Shown: positions 8,549-17,695, numbered from the stretch's first letter. The stretch: DNA of 28,040 nucleotides from an uncultured Eubacteriales bacterium (GCA_905202605.1 CAJKSU010000012.1:1-28040), one strand, 5' to 3'. A program made the numbers and translations. Notes: generated by a model from the sequence alone, not told the origin.

Positions 8549-10734
8549 CAGTGATGTCCCCGGCGGACGCTCTTAACGCCCTTGATGGATGCGAGCTTAC
8601 TGCGCACCGTGTTCAGCTCCGTTACGTTCTGCACCTCCACGGTAATGGAAATGGTGCTGCCGCCCCTGCCGTCCGACCGGGCGCTCAGCTCCGAACACTT
8701 GAGCTTCATCGCGGAAATAACCATGGCCGCGTCCAGCGCCAGCCCGTCCCGATCCTGACAGGTCAGCTCAAAGGAGGTGGAGAAGCTCTCCATAGGCATG
8801 GACGCCCACGCCACCTTGACCCATCTGCCGGAATTCTCCGGAGAGGCCGCACCGGCGGCATTGGGACAGTCTCTTCTGTGAACCGACACGCCAAACCCTT
8901 TGGTGATAAATCCCACAATATCGTCACCCGGAACCGGCGTACAGCACCGGGCGAATTTAATCATGCAGTTGTCGATATCCTCCACGATCACGCCGGAGGT
9001 AGCAAGCTTGGGCTTATGGCTGACGGAGGTGGGATCCTTGGGATTTGCCTCCGCCGCCTCTGCGGCCTCCTTCTTGCTGAACCGCAGGATCTCCTCCTTG
9101 ATGCGGTTCACCGCCTTGACTGCGGTGAGACCACCGTAGCCGATGGCGGCATACATGTCGTCTATGTTGGAAAATGAGAGCTTTTTCAGCAGCAGCGGCT
9201 GGAGGGTATCGTTGTTCACGATCGCGGGTGCAACGCCGATTCGGCGCAGTTCCTCCTCAAAGCTCTGCTTGCCGTTGACAACATTCTCCTCCCGGCGCTC
9301 CTTCTTATACCACTGACGAATCTTAATCCGCGCCTGATTGGACTTGCACAGGCTCAGCCAGTCCCGGCTGGGGCCTTTGGCAGATTTGGAGGTGATGACC
9401 TCTACAATGTCGCCGTTCTGGAGGATGGTATCATAGTTGACGATCCGGTGATTCACCTTGGCGCCCACCATATGATTGCCCACCTCGGAATGGATGGCAT
9501 AGGCAAAGTCGATGGGCGTCGATCCTGCGGGCAGAGAAATGACCTCGCCCCGCGGGGTAAAGACGAACACCTCATCGTCAAACATATCAATTTTCAGGCT
9601 GGAGATAAAGTCCTCAGCCTCAGAGTCCTGCTGATTTTCCAGAAGGCGGCGCACCCATTCAAACTGCTCCTCCCCGCCGGTGGACTGAATACCCTCTTTA
9701 TATTTCCAGTGGGCAGCAATGCCGTATTCCGCCGTATGATGCATCTGAGCGGTACGGATCTGCACCTCGAAGGGAATACCCTCCGAGCCGATCACCGTGG
9801 TGTGCAGGGACTGGTAGCCGTTGGGCTTGGGGGTGGAAATATAGTCCTTAAACCGCCCCGGCACCAGATTGAACAGGTCGTGAATATGCCCCAGCACGTT
9901 ATAGCAGTCAGCAATATCATCTACAATCACCCGAAAGGCGTAGAGATCATAGACCTCGTCCAGCGTCTTGTTCTGGGAATACATCTTCCGGTAGATGGAG
10001 TAGATGTGCTTCACCCGTCCATAAATCTGGAACCTGATGCCGCTTTCCCGCAGGCGGTTTTCGATTTTTCCGCGAATGGATGCCATCAGCTGAGCGTTTT
10101 CCGCTTCCTTTTCATCCAGCTGCTTGGAGATTTCCTCATATCCCACCGGATCGAGATACTTGAGAGACGTATCCTCCAGCTCCCATTTGATCTTCTGCAT
10201 GCCCAAACGATGCGCCAGTGGTGCATAGATTTCCATTGTCTCCAGAGATTTGCTCCGCTGTTTTTCCGGAGTCTGGTATTGCAGTGTCCGGGTGTTGTGC
10301 AGCCGGTCGGCAATTTTAATCAGAATGACCCGGATGTCCTTGCTCATGGCCAGAAACATCTTCCGGAGGTTCTCCATCTGTTCCTCTTCCATGGACTGAA
10401 AATTCACCCGTGTCAGCTTGGTAACGCCCTCAACCAGATTAGCCACCGTTTTCCCGAACCGCTTGGCAATTTCCTCATGGCTGGCATCGGTGTCCTCGAT
10501 GCAGTCATGGAGCAATGCTGCCAGAATAGCATCGGTGTCCAGCCCCATTTCCGCCACGATCTCCGCCACAGACAGCGGATGAATAATGTAGGGGGAGCCG
10601 TCCTTCCGAAGCTGCCCATCATGTTTCTGCGCCGCATACTGATATCCGGCATCCACCAGCTCCATGTCCACGTGAGGCGTATATTTTTCAATAGCAGCTT
10701 TCATCGCCGCATAGTGTTCGGATACTGATTCCAT
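8548..10734 (-). CDS. rel: Bifunctional (p)ppGpp synthetase/hydrolase (Rel)
   Basis: This 728-residue long-form RelA/SpoT homologue is complete. Its HD hydrolase has IHPLS (His52), HDCIED (76-81) and IADRLHN (141-147). The synthetase has GRVKHIYSIYRKM (239-251) and an RFKD motif at 294-297, the RxKD signature of bifunctional enzymes. TGS is at about 388-448, a CCTPVPGD zinc-finger-like segment at 597-604, and an ACT domain at about 655-728. It makes (p)ppGpp from GTP/GDP and ATP on starved ribosomes and degrades it otherwise. I prefer ATG 10734 because AGAGGTG lies about 8 bases upstream. GTG 10743 is also in frame but abuts that site. The nearest upstream gene is recJ, whose stop lies just ahead. 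Confidence 0.96.
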   Translation of the reverse strand: MESVSEHYAAMKAAIEKYTPHVDMELVDAGYQYAAQKHDGQLRKDGSPYIIHPLSVAEIVAEMGLDTDAILAALLHDCIEDTDASHEEIAKRFGKTVANLVEGVTKLTRVNFQSMEEEQMENLRKMFLAMSKDIRVILIKIADRLHNTRTLQYQTPEKQRSKSLETMEIYAPLAHRLGMQKIKWELEDTSLKYLDPVGYEEISKQLDEKEAENAQLMASIRGKIENRLRESGIRFQIYGRVKHIYSIYRKMYSQNKTLDEVYDLYAFRVIVDDIADCYNVLGHIHDLFNLVPGRFKDYISTPKPNGYQSLHTTVIGSEGIPFEVQIRTAQMHHTAEYGIAAHWKYKEGIQSTGGEEQFEWVRRLLENQQDSEAEDFISSLKIDMFDDEVFVFTPRGEVISLPAGSTPIDFAYAIHSEVGNHMVGAKVNHRIVNYDTILQNGDIVEVITSKSAKGPSRDWLSLCKSNQARIKIRQWYKKERREENVVNGKQSFEEELRRIGVAPAIVNNDTLQPLLLKKLSFSNIDDMYAAIGYGGLTAVKAVNRIKEEILRFSKKEAAEAAEANPKDPTSVSHKPKLATSGVIVEDIDNCMIKFARCCTPVPGDDIVGFITKGFGVSVHRRDCPNAAGAASPENSGRWVKVAWASMPMESFSTSFELTCQDRDGLALDAAMVISAMKLKCSELSARSDGRGGSTISITVEVQNVTELNTVRSKLASIKGVKSVRRGHH

Positions 10735-10735
10735 A

Positions 10736-12799
10736 TCAGACACCTCTCTTTTGGTTTCTCAGCCGCAGAAGAATTGCGGAGTTTTCCAAGTCCACCTTGC
10801 CGGGTTCCGGCGTCAGGTGAATTACCAGCGCATGCTGTCCGCTTTCCATCCGAATCAGCCCGCGCTCCGCCAGCACATCCAGACAGATACGAGTCCGCAC
10901 AAAACTCACCGGCATTCCGGCGCTCCGGGCAATCTTCCGGGACAACACCGTAAATTCATCCATCAGGCTGCCATGAATGCTGTTGGCACTGAGATAGCGC
11001 CACACCGCCGCGAATTCCTTGCGTGGCGGTATCAGACTGTCAATGTCCAAATTGGGCATTGCATCGCCCATCAGACAGGCATATATCTTCCGCTCCCGTT
11101 CCATGGCCTGACGGCAGGTAAGGCTTGGGCGGATATCCGTAATATTAAGCTGAACTGTCCGAAGTCCGCGGAATTCATTGATTTGAGGACTAAACGCTAC
11201 CTCTACCGTGTCCCCCGGCGCAATGGCAGCCTTACAGGCCGTGGTAGAGAAAAAAATGCCGTCCAGCACCTTTCCACGGCACCCCAGCCGCAGCTTCAAG
11301 TGCTTTCCGCCGCCCACCTCGCTGAGCTGCTCCACCCGCATGCCCTCCAAATAGAGAAGCGGGCGGGGGCAGGATGCGCCAAACGGCTCCAGCTGCTCCA
11401 GTGACGTAACGTTTGCTGTAGTGAGCAACTCCGGCGCTACCGCACAGTCCAGCTCCAGCGCCGCCCCATCCGGGTGCAGCCTCCGGTATTCCCGTGCCAG
11501 TTCCGTCACCTGACGGCGGAATTCCGGGATATTCTTCCGGAGAATCGTAAAGCCCGCCGCCAACTCATGTCCGCCAAAATTCTGGAGCAGCGGCTCCAAC
11601 TGCTCCAGTGTAGAGAACAACGGAAAATTCCCATAGCTTCGGGACGAGGCCTTGCCGGAATCACCGCTGAGGCAGATCAGAAACACCGGGCAGGCATAGT
11701 CCTCGGACAGTCTGGAGGCCACGATACCCACAACGCCCTGATGCCAGTGCTCTCCTGCCAGAACGATTGCGTCCGGCTTTTCCGTCCCCTCCAGCATCGC
11801 CACCGCATCGGCATAGATCTCCGCCTCGATGGCCTGACGCTGCCGATTCAGCCGGCAGAGCTGAGAGGCAAGCTGTGCCGCTTCCTCCTCGTCCTGAGTC
11901 ATAAACAGCTCCGCTGCCAGCTCCACCCTCCCCATGCGGCCCGCAGCATTGATCCGGGGTGCAAGGGTATAGCCCACTGTGGAGGATGTAACACTGCCGG
12001 GGTTAATCTGGCACTCGCGCATCAGCGCACGCAGCCCCGGACGGCGGGAGTGCTGCATGGCGGCAATGCCCGCCGTGACCAGCACGCGGTTTTCTCTGAC
12101 CAGCGGCATAACATCCGCCACGGTTCCCAGTGCAACCAGATCACAGTATTCCCGAAATACCGACTGCTGATCCCCCCGAACCGCCGCCGCCACCTTAAAG
12201 GCCACACCAACGCCAGCCAGGTGCTGGAAGGGGTACTCGGAGTCATGCCGATGGGGATTGACCACCGCCACAGCCTCCGGCAGCTCCGTTTTGCATTCGT
12301 GGTGATCCGTTACAATTAGGTCAATGCCCAGCTCCCGGCAGAGCTGCGCCTCCTCCACTGCGGTAATGCCGCAGTCCACGGTGATAATCAGAGTGACCCC
12401 CTGCTCCTTCAGGCTGTGGATTGCCGGGGCATTGAGTCCATAGCCCTCCTCCAGCCGAGCCGGGATATACCAGACGCAATTCGCGCCGGATTTTGTGAGA
12501 AAATCTGTCAATAAACAGGTTGACGTAATTCCGTCCACATCGTAATCGCCATATACTGCGATGTTTTCCCCTGTATCCAGTGCCGCACGAATACGGCGCA
12601 CCGCCAAGTCGATGTCCGGCATCTTTGCCGGAGCCAGCAGGGAGCCGTGGCCGGAGGCCAAAAATGCCGCCGCCTTTTCAGGGGTATCATATCCACGGGA
12701 AACCAATACAGCGGCAGCCAGAGGTGAAATTCCTTCAGCGGTCAGCGCCGCTGTACGCTCCCCATTCTGAGGGGAGACTTTCCAAGTGCCGTATTTCAA
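10736..12799 (-). CDS. recJ: Single-stranded-DNA-specific 5'-3' exonuclease RecJ
   Basis: This 687-residue DHH-family phosphoesterase has DYDVDG at 85-90, TDHHE at 164-168 (the DHH motif), the conserved GKASSRS at 382-388, and GGHELAAGF at 409-417 of the DHHA1 domain. An OB-fold part follows at about 465-570, with a C-terminal extension of about 110 residues typical of Firmicute RecJ. RecJ degrades single-stranded DNA in recombination, mismatch and base-excision repair. The start appears to be TTG at 12799: an in-frame stop lies at 12818-12820, and the first residues (MKYGTWKV) match the usual RecJ start. Only a weak GGA lies upstream. It is the first gene of the unit, about 28 bases from the predicted transcript start. 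Confidence 0.93.
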   Translation of the reverse strand: MKYGTWKVSPQNGERTAALTAEGISPLAAAVLVSRGYDTPEKAAAFLASGHGSLLAPAKMPDIDLAVRRIRAALDTGENIAVYGDYDVDGITSTCLLTDFLTKSGANCVWYIPARLEEGYGLNAPAIHSLKEQGVTLIITVDCGITAVEEAQLCRELGIDLIVTDHHECKTELPEAVAVVNPHRHDSEYPFQHLAGVGVAFKVAAAVRGDQQSVFREYCDLVALGTVADVMPLVRENRVLVTAGIAAMQHSRRPGLRALMRECQINPGSVTSSTVGYTLAPRINAAGRMGRVELAAELFMTQDEEEAAQLASQLCRLNRQRQAIEAEIYADAVAMLEGTEKPDAIVLAGEHWHQGVVGIVASRLSEDYACPVFLICLSGDSGKASSRSYGNFPLFSTLEQLEPLLQNFGGHELAAGFTILRKNIPEFRRQVTELAREYRRLHPDGAALELDCAVAPELLTTANVTSLEQLEPFGASCPRPLLYLEGMRVEQLSEVGGGKHLKLRLGCRGKVLDGIFFSTTACKAAIAPGDTVEVAFSPQINEFRGLRTVQLNITDIRPSLTCRQAMERERKIYACLMGDAMPNLDIDSLIPPRKEFAAVWRYLSANSIHGSLMDEFTVLSRKIARSAGMPVSFVRTRICLDVLAERGLIRMESGQHALVIHLTPEPGKVDLENSAILLRLRNQKRGV

Positions 12800-12833
12800 T
12801 TCAGATGCACATCCATATCATATATTTCTAATC

Positions 12834-12862
12834 ATTATAACAAACAAAGTCTGAAATCTCAA
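12834..12862 (-). promoter_or_regulatory. Sigma-A-type promoter of the recJ-to-hup operon
   Basis: On the minus strand, TTGAGA (12857-12862) and a perfect TATAAT (12834-12839) are separated by exactly 17 bases. The predicted transcript start near 12827 gives a leader of about 28 bases before recJ. No comparable promoter was found between the genes of the unit. Confidence 0.85.
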
Positions 12863-13040
12863 CCGGTTTCCGTAATCTTTACCCGGAGCCGGGAGGATTT
12901 TTCCAAGGCTGTTGCCTCCGGATCTGCACATGTCTGCATCGATGAGAATCAGCAATATGATACCCAGCCTACCAAAATACCCTCATGCGGTTTTCAGGGG
13001 TGCATATTGTTTCGTAATTGGTTGATTTGCACAGAAAATA

Positions 13041-13069
13041 TTGAAAGAAAGCGGCTGAACTGGTATATT
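13041..13069 (+). promoter_or_regulatory. Sigma-A-type promoter of the large surface-protein gene
   Basis: TTGAAA (13041-13046) and TATATT (13064-13069) are separated by 17 bases. The predicted start near 13077 gives a leader of about 40 bases that includes the GAAGGAG ribosome site. Confidence 0.8.
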
Positions 13070-13115
13070 TGCCGTACAAACTACCGTGTTGCTTTGGAAA
13101 AGAAGGAGTATCCAC

Positions 13116-16100
13116 ATGAAGCACGCATCAAAAATCCTGTCTCTGCTGCTGGCTTCCGCGCTGGTGACAGGCTTAGCCGCACCGGCTCTGGCAGCGGATG
13201 ATAATGCGGAAGAACAATCCATCCCTCTGGGCAACCAGACCGAGGGTGCCTGGGTCTATGAAGTAGCCGAAGCCGCCATGGGAGGCCCTGGTGGAGGCCC
13301 CGGTGGTCCCGGCGGTGGAGGTCCCGGTGGTCCCGGCGGTGGAGGAGAACCCACTCAGGAAGAACTGGACGCCTTTATGGCACAGATGATGGCAGGCGGC
13401 ACCCCCGAAGCCACCATTCTCTGGGGAACCGGCGAAGAAAAATCCGGCAACGTGGTCATGCTGCCCGCTACTCTGGGCGGCTATACCGTCACCACCGTGG
13501 GCAACGGCGTTCAGAACATCTCCTCCAATAATAAAAACGAGGACGTGTATTTCCTGATTCCCGACGGCGTTGCCACCCTGTCCCCGCGGATGATCTATGA
13601 CTACAACAGCACCAGCGGCTGGTCTATTCCCTCCAGCGTTACCAGCATCAGCTCCGATCCTGCGTCCTTCCTCAGCTGCCCCGGCGCATTTTACGGCGAA
13701 TCCGGCAGCGCTGCGGAAACCTATGCATCCACTGACGCAAGCCGGGATTTCATCACCTATGACACGGACGGCAGCTCCGTTTTCTCCGTTACCGGCGGCG
13801 AGGAGGGCTACATTCAGCCCAACGGCACCTACCATCTCCCCTCCGGGATGCTGGACGGCAAGCACACCGTCACCTTCCACATTGTTGCGGACTATCAGTA
13901 TAAAATCAAGGCGCTGACCGTAGACGGTCAGGAGGTTGCCGAGGCCGCAGGAAAGAATACCTATGACCTCTCCTACACGTTCTCTGCCGGCTCCGCTTCC
14001 GTGGACGTCACCTATGAGGCGGATTCCAAGGACAGCCGCGATCCCGACGAAATGAACGAGAGCTTCGACTATGACGCACCCGACATCAACAAGAAGGCCG
14101 TGGCAGACGGCGCAGAGCTTCCCGACGACGTAAACGATTACGTGGGCGTTTCCACTGGCTCTACCTCCAAGTATCTCAACACCATGGGTATTTCCACCGG
14201 CATCTACTACGCCGCCGACGGAAAGACCTATGAAATGGTCAAGGCCTATCAGGTCACCGACGAACCGGAATATCTCTCCAAGGCAGAGGCCATCAACGGC
14301 GTCTACAAAAAGGATAAGCTGGTCTACGGCAAGGACTACAACCTGGTTCGACTCTACAACTACTATGAAAACGTTACCTCCGGCCCCGCTCAGGGCGTGG
14401 TAAGCCTGTACTGCACCTATCTCTATAAAGAAATTGACCCCAAGGACATTCCCGACGAGAACACCGTTTCCAGCGATCACACCAACACCGCCTCGGTCTT
14501 TGTTCAGAAGGGCGGCAACCTGACGCTGGATGACTTCACCTCCTACTGCTACACCGCAGGCAAGGGTCCCTCTGAGGCAGGCAACTTCTTCGGCATGGGC
14601 TCCGCCATTCATGTGGACGGCGGTGACGCCACCACGCCCGCCGGTACCATCATCAACAAGGGAACCTCAGCGCTGACCATGCACAATCCCCAGATCCTTG
14701 GCACCGTCAACTCCGTCTATGCCACCGCCAGCGGCGTGATCTACATTGAGGGCGGCAACATCTTTTCCTGCACCTCCGGCGGTCACGGCCCCTATGTTTC
14801 CACCGGCGGTCAGATCCTTCTGAACACCGAAGGAACCGATCTCATCGGTGCGGACGGCTCGATAAATCGGGACGCCGAAACCCTCACTGCAGCAGACCGT
14901 CCGGACGCATCTCTTGGCACCATGGCCCGGAATAAGGATGGCGACATGGAGGGTGTTTATCAGGAGCATCCCGATGACGTGACCGTAGTGGTCACCGGCG
15001 ACGAGGCCGGTACTGCGCTGGCAACCGATTCCGGCGGCGGCGTGATCGTGGCAAATCAGGTCACCACCAAGACCTTTGGCCTTCGCTGCGCCGGTGTCTA
15101 CTCCATCGGCTCCAATGAGAGCTGGGTATACTGCTATAATTCCACCCTGACCTCTTATCTGGACGCAGGCCTCTGCTCCGCTTCCGGCGGCTACATCTAC
15201 GCCTATAACTGCGACATCAACGGCGTGATGGGTCTCAAGTGCCGGGCAGGCGGCAACGCCGAAGCTGAGGAAACCGGCATTCACGTGACCAATTCCCGTG
15301 TTGCGGCCTACTTCGACGATGAGGAAATGAAGAACGCCTATGATGTGGCGGATCCTGAAACCATGACCGCTCAGATGGAAAGCGGCGAGCTGGACGTGGA
15401 CAGTCTGGGCGTTGGCTACTCCAAGCTTAATATGTTCATCGACAAGGCCAACTCGCCCAAGTTCTATGAGGACAGCCTGAATTGGTGGTTCACCGACAAG
15501 TCCAAGACCCCCGGCTACTCCGGCGGCAACAAGTTTGCGGTGATGTATGTGGAGAATTCCTCTACCCCCATCTATGTAGAGGCCTCCAAGATGGTCAACC
15601 AGAACTATGTGGAGTACGGCGACCCCTCCAAGCTGGAGGAGGGGCAGACGCCTGCCGACAACCTGCTGCTCTCCGTAGAGGGCGCCGGTTCCGCCACCGT
15701 GAACTTTAAGGACGAAAACGATCAGACCCCATGGGATCTCACCGGAAAGAGCGGTGACACCACGGAGCTTTGCGGTGATTTCTATCTGGGCGCTTATTCC
15801 CAGTCCACTGGCAGTCCGGACATCGGCACCGGTGCAAATTCCGCAACCCTGAACTTTGAGAACTCCCAGTGGGAAGGCACCGTACTCTACGGCGACACCG
15901 ATGAGATCACCGGCATCTGCAACCTGAACTTTGACTATAAGTCCAGCTGGAAGGTGACCGCCGACACCAAGGTTTCCGATCTGGAGATCTACAACGTGGA
16001 AAACATCACCGCGGATGAGCCCGTCACCATAACCTTCGACTCCACCTCCACCGTGGTTGCCGGAACCTATGGCAACGTCACGCTGGAAGGTCCCGGCGTT

Positions 16101-16349
16101 GACCAGTGGCCGGAGATTCCGGAGGAGCCGGAGGAGGAATCCGTTGCGGAGAGCGTTGCGGAGGAGGCTTCCTCTGTTCCCGAACCGACCCCCACTCCGG
16201 CTTCCACTCCCGAGGTCACTCCGGAGCCGGAGCAGACCGGAGGCGGCCTGTCCGGCAGTGCAATTGCTGGCATTGTGATTGTGATCGTGGTCATTCTTGC
16301 CGTGGGCATCGTGGTATACAAGAAGCGCGCTTCGAAGAGCGATAAGTAA
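13116..16349 (+). CDS. Large secreted, membrane-anchored beta-helix-like surface protein with Gly/Pro repeat
   Basis: This 1077-residue protein has a signal peptide (basic start, hydrophobic core, APALA cleavage region near residue 26). A Gly/Pro-rich repeat follows at 55-77, then a stretch resembling type-5 (BspA-like) leucine-rich repeats, with GSAAETYAS as its typical ending. A long Gly/Asn/Ser/Thr-rich body contains many short beta-strand turns, probably a right-handed beta-helix. A Pro/Glu/Thr linker precedes a final hydrophobic segment of about 22 residues and a basic tail (KKRASKSDK), which fits anchoring in the cytoplasmic membrane with the body outside. ATG 13116 is chosen for GAAGGAG seven bases upstream and because the signal peptide starts there. 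It is monocistronic, with its own promoter and terminator. Function is not assigned; adhesion or glycan binding is a guess from architecture. A related protein is encoded at 26929-28040. Confidence 0.85.
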   Translation: MKHASKILSLLLASALVTGLAAPALAADDNAEEQSIPLGNQTEGAWVYEVAEAAMGGPGGGPGGPGGGGPGGPGGGGEPTQEELDAFMAQMMAGGTPEATILWGTGEEKSGNVVMLPATLGGYTVTTVGNGVQNISSNNKNEDVYFLIPDGVATLSPRMIYDYNSTSGWSIPSSVTSISSDPASFLSCPGAFYGESGSAAETYASTDASRDFITYDTDGSSVFSVTGGEEGYIQPNGTYHLPSGMLDGKHTVTFHIVADYQYKIKALTVDGQEVAEAAGKNTYDLSYTFSAGSASVDVTYEADSKDSRDPDEMNESFDYDAPDINKKAVADGAELPDDVNDYVGVSTGSTSKYLNTMGISTGIYYAADGKTYEMVKAYQVTDEPEYLSKAEAINGVYKKDKLVYGKDYNLVRLYNYYENVTSGPAQGVVSLYCTYLYKEIDPKDIPDENTVSSDHTNTASVFVQKGGNLTLDDFTSYCYTAGKGPSEAGNFFGMGSAIHVDGGDATTPAGTIINKGTSALTMHNPQILGTVNSVYATASGVIYIEGGNIFSCTSGGHGPYVSTGGQILLNTEGTDLIGADGSINRDAETLTAADRPDASLGTMARNKDGDMEGVYQEHPDDVTVVVTGDEAGTALATDSGGGVIVANQVTTKTFGLRCAGVYSIGSNESWVYCYNSTLTSYLDAGLCSASGGYIYAYNCDINGVMGLKCRAGGNAEAEETGIHVTNSRVAAYFDDEEMKNAYDVADPETMTAQMESGELDVDSLGVGYSKLNMFIDKANSPKFYEDSLNWWFTDKSKTPGYSGGNKFAVMYVENSSTPIYVEASKMVNQNYVEYGDPSKLEEGQTPADNLLLSVEGAGSATVNFKDENDQTPWDLTGKSGDTTELCGDFYLGAYSQSTGSPDIGTGANSATLNFENSQWEGTVLYGDTDEITGICNLNFDYKSSWKVTADTKVSDLEIYNVENITADEPVTITFDSTSTVVAGTYGNVTLEGPGVDQWPEIPEEPEEESVAESVAEEASSVPEPTPTPASTPEVTPEPEQTGGGLSGSAIAGIVIVIVVILAVGIVVYKKRASKSDK
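13300..13346 (+). repeat. 24-base tandem repeat coding for Pro-Gly-Gly-Pro-Gly-Gly-Gly-Gly
   Basis: Two copies of a 23-base identical block begin at 13300 and 13324, a period of 24 bases or 8 codons, inside the surface-protein gene. A shorter related unit precedes them (13282-13299). The in-frame period suggests length variation by slippage without frameshift. Confidence 0.85.
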
Positions 16350-16383
16350 CCGGCTTTTCGTTCTGACCATACATTCCATAACC

Positions 16384-16422
16384 GCACTGCCGCTGCTGTG
16401 GGCTTCACAGCAGCGGCAGTGC
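16384..16422. terminator. Bidirectional terminator between surface protein and ThrE-type exporter
   Basis: A perfect 17-base-pair stem (16384-16400 with 16406-16422) has a five-base loop and is followed on the plus strand by AACTTTTG. It lies 34 bases after the surface-protein stop and 20 bases from the end of the convergent exporter gene, so it can serve both. Confidence 0.9.
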
Positions 16423-16441
16423 AACTTTTGTCATCTATTGT

Positions 16442-16894
16442 TCAGGGCTGTCCCGGCCCCTTTCCCCGCGCGGCATAGTAGGCATGCATTACAGTGGACA
16501 CCAGAATGATTCCCGCAGAAATCGCCCCGGCCAGAAGCATGGTATGCGTACCCGCCTGCAGAAACTCCGCTCCCTGCATCTTTACAGCATATACCATAGT
16601 ACGGTACAAACTACCGCCGGGAATCAGCGGAATGGCGGAGGACATCAGGAACACCGTGGCGGGCGCACGGAATCGGCGGGCGCAGATCTCCGCATAGATC
16701 GTAATCACCATGCTGGAAATCAAATAGCCCATCACATCTGATATCCCCTGCCCACGGCAGCCGAGATACACTCCCCACGCAAGCAGCCCGCCCAGCGCCC
16801 CAAACAGCAGCGGCCTCCCCCGTACATTAAAAATCAGTGAAAACCCCAGTGAGCCAAGGGCTGCAGTAATCAGCTGCAACAGATCCTTCTCCAT
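16442..16894 (-). CDS. ThrE-type threonine/serine exporter, small subunit (DUF3815/ThrE_2)
   Basis: This 150-residue hydrophobic protein has about four to five membrane segments and a central AIPLIPGGSLYRTM motif. That matches the small half (YjjB/ThrE_2) of split ThrE exporters. With the large half encoded just upstream it would form the inner-membrane exporter. Substrates known for the family are threonine, serine and, for the enterobacterial YjjPB pair, succinate. The substrate here is not determined. The start is 12 bases after the stop of its partner, so they are co-transcribed. Confidence 0.88.
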   Translation of the reverse strand: MEKDLLQLITAALGSLGFSLIFNVRGRPLLFGALGGLLAWGVYLGCRGQGISDVMGYLISSMVITIYAEICARRFRAPATVFLMSSAIPLIPGGSLYRTMVYAVKMQGAEFLQAGTHTMLLAGAISAGIILVSTVMHAYYAARGKGPGQP

Positions 16895-16906
16895 ATGCGC
16901 CCCTCC

Positions 16907-17665
16907 CTACAGAAATAGCGCCGAGGGCAGTGCAAAGCCCCATGCCAGCACCAGACTCAGCAGCAGCGATTCACAGAACCGCAGCAGCCCGGAAATCGTA
17001 TCCCCGGTGAACATATCACGAATGGCGTTGGTCATGGCAATTCCCGGCACCAGCAGCATAATATCGCCGATGGCAACCTGATCTGGCGAACAGGGTATGC
17101 CCAGATACCAAAGCCAGTGAGCCAGAAATCCTCCGATGACGGCGCAGAGCAGCGTAGATGCGATGCCCGGCACCTGAAGCCGTTCCATTTCACGCAGCAG
17201 CAGTCGAATCAGCATCCCGATCCCCGCGGAAATCACCGCATCCAGCCAGGTGCCGCCAAAAAACAGGGAGAATACCAGACTGGTAAAGCCGTAAATCAGT
17301 ACCGTCACCCAGAAGCTGTAGGTCTTGCCTTTTGCAATCTCCGCCAGCCGCTGGCCTACCGTTTCCATTTTGCAGCTGCCCGCACATATCTCCCGGCTGA
17401 GGGCATTGAGCCGGGTCAGTGCGGTCATGTCATATTGAATGCCGGAGATCCTCCGGGTCTGGGTCACCGGCCCCTCCGCCCACTGCGCCGTCACCACCAT
17501 GCTGGAGGTGATGGTAAATACGTCTACGCGAATCGCCCCCTGAGAGCGCAGGATTCGGGTCAGGGTGTCCTCCACCCGGCCCACCTCCGCGCCGCGGAGC
17601 AGCATCTGTTCCCCCAAATCCAGCGCTCCGGTCAACAGCATTTCATGCTCCGACGGCTGTTGCAT
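16907..17665 (-). CDS. ThrE-type threonine/serine exporter, large subunit (DUF1212)
   Basis: This 252-residue protein has an N-terminal soluble part with the family pattern LLRGAEVGRVEDTL and VFTITSSMVV, then about five membrane segments containing LLVPGIAMTNAIRDM. That is the YjjP/DUF1212 half of ThrE. It should pair with the small subunit to export threonine/serine or small carboxylates. ATG 17665 is preferred because AAAGGAGGGGAGG lies 8 bases upstream. An in-frame ATG at 17734 exists, but the predicted promoter (17696-17724) lies inside that extension, so the longer form would not be transcribed whole. Confidence 0.88.
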   Translation of the reverse strand: MQQPSEHEMLLTGALDLGEQMLLRGAEVGRVEDTLTRILRSQGAIRVDVFTITSSMVVTAQWAEGPVTQTRRISGIQYDMTALTRLNALSREICAGSCKMETVGQRLAEIAKGKTYSFWVTVLIYGFTSLVFSLFFGGTWLDAVISAGIGMLIRLLLREMERLQVPGIASTLLCAVIGGFLAHWLWYLGIPCSPDQVAIGDIMLLVPGIAMTNAIRDMFTGDTISGLLRFCESLLLSLVLAWGFALPSALFL

Positions 17666-17695
17666 GCTGGTCGCCTCCCCTCCTTTGATGCCGTA

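Larger units (their letters stand above)
12800..13115. other. Divergent intergenic region between recJ and the surface-protein gene
   Basis: This 316-base gap separates two divergently read genes. It holds a near-consensus promoter for each (12834-12862 minus, 13041-13069 plus) and about 180 bases between them (12863-13040). In that middle part I see no gene, hairpin terminator or RNA. A short GC palindrome (CCCGG-AG-CCGGG near 12881-12892) is present but too small to interpret. Confidence 0.75.

Noticed and set aside
13282..13346. Short tandem repeat considered as a CRISPR remnant
   Set aside because: The units are contiguous, 24 bases long, without spacers, and in frame inside a protein-coding gene.
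13173..16424. Two long minus-strand open frames (479 and 585 codons) opposite the large surface protein
   Set aside because: They are low-complexity Gly/Val/His-rich shadows without a ribosome site, promoter or family motif. The plus-strand gene has all three.
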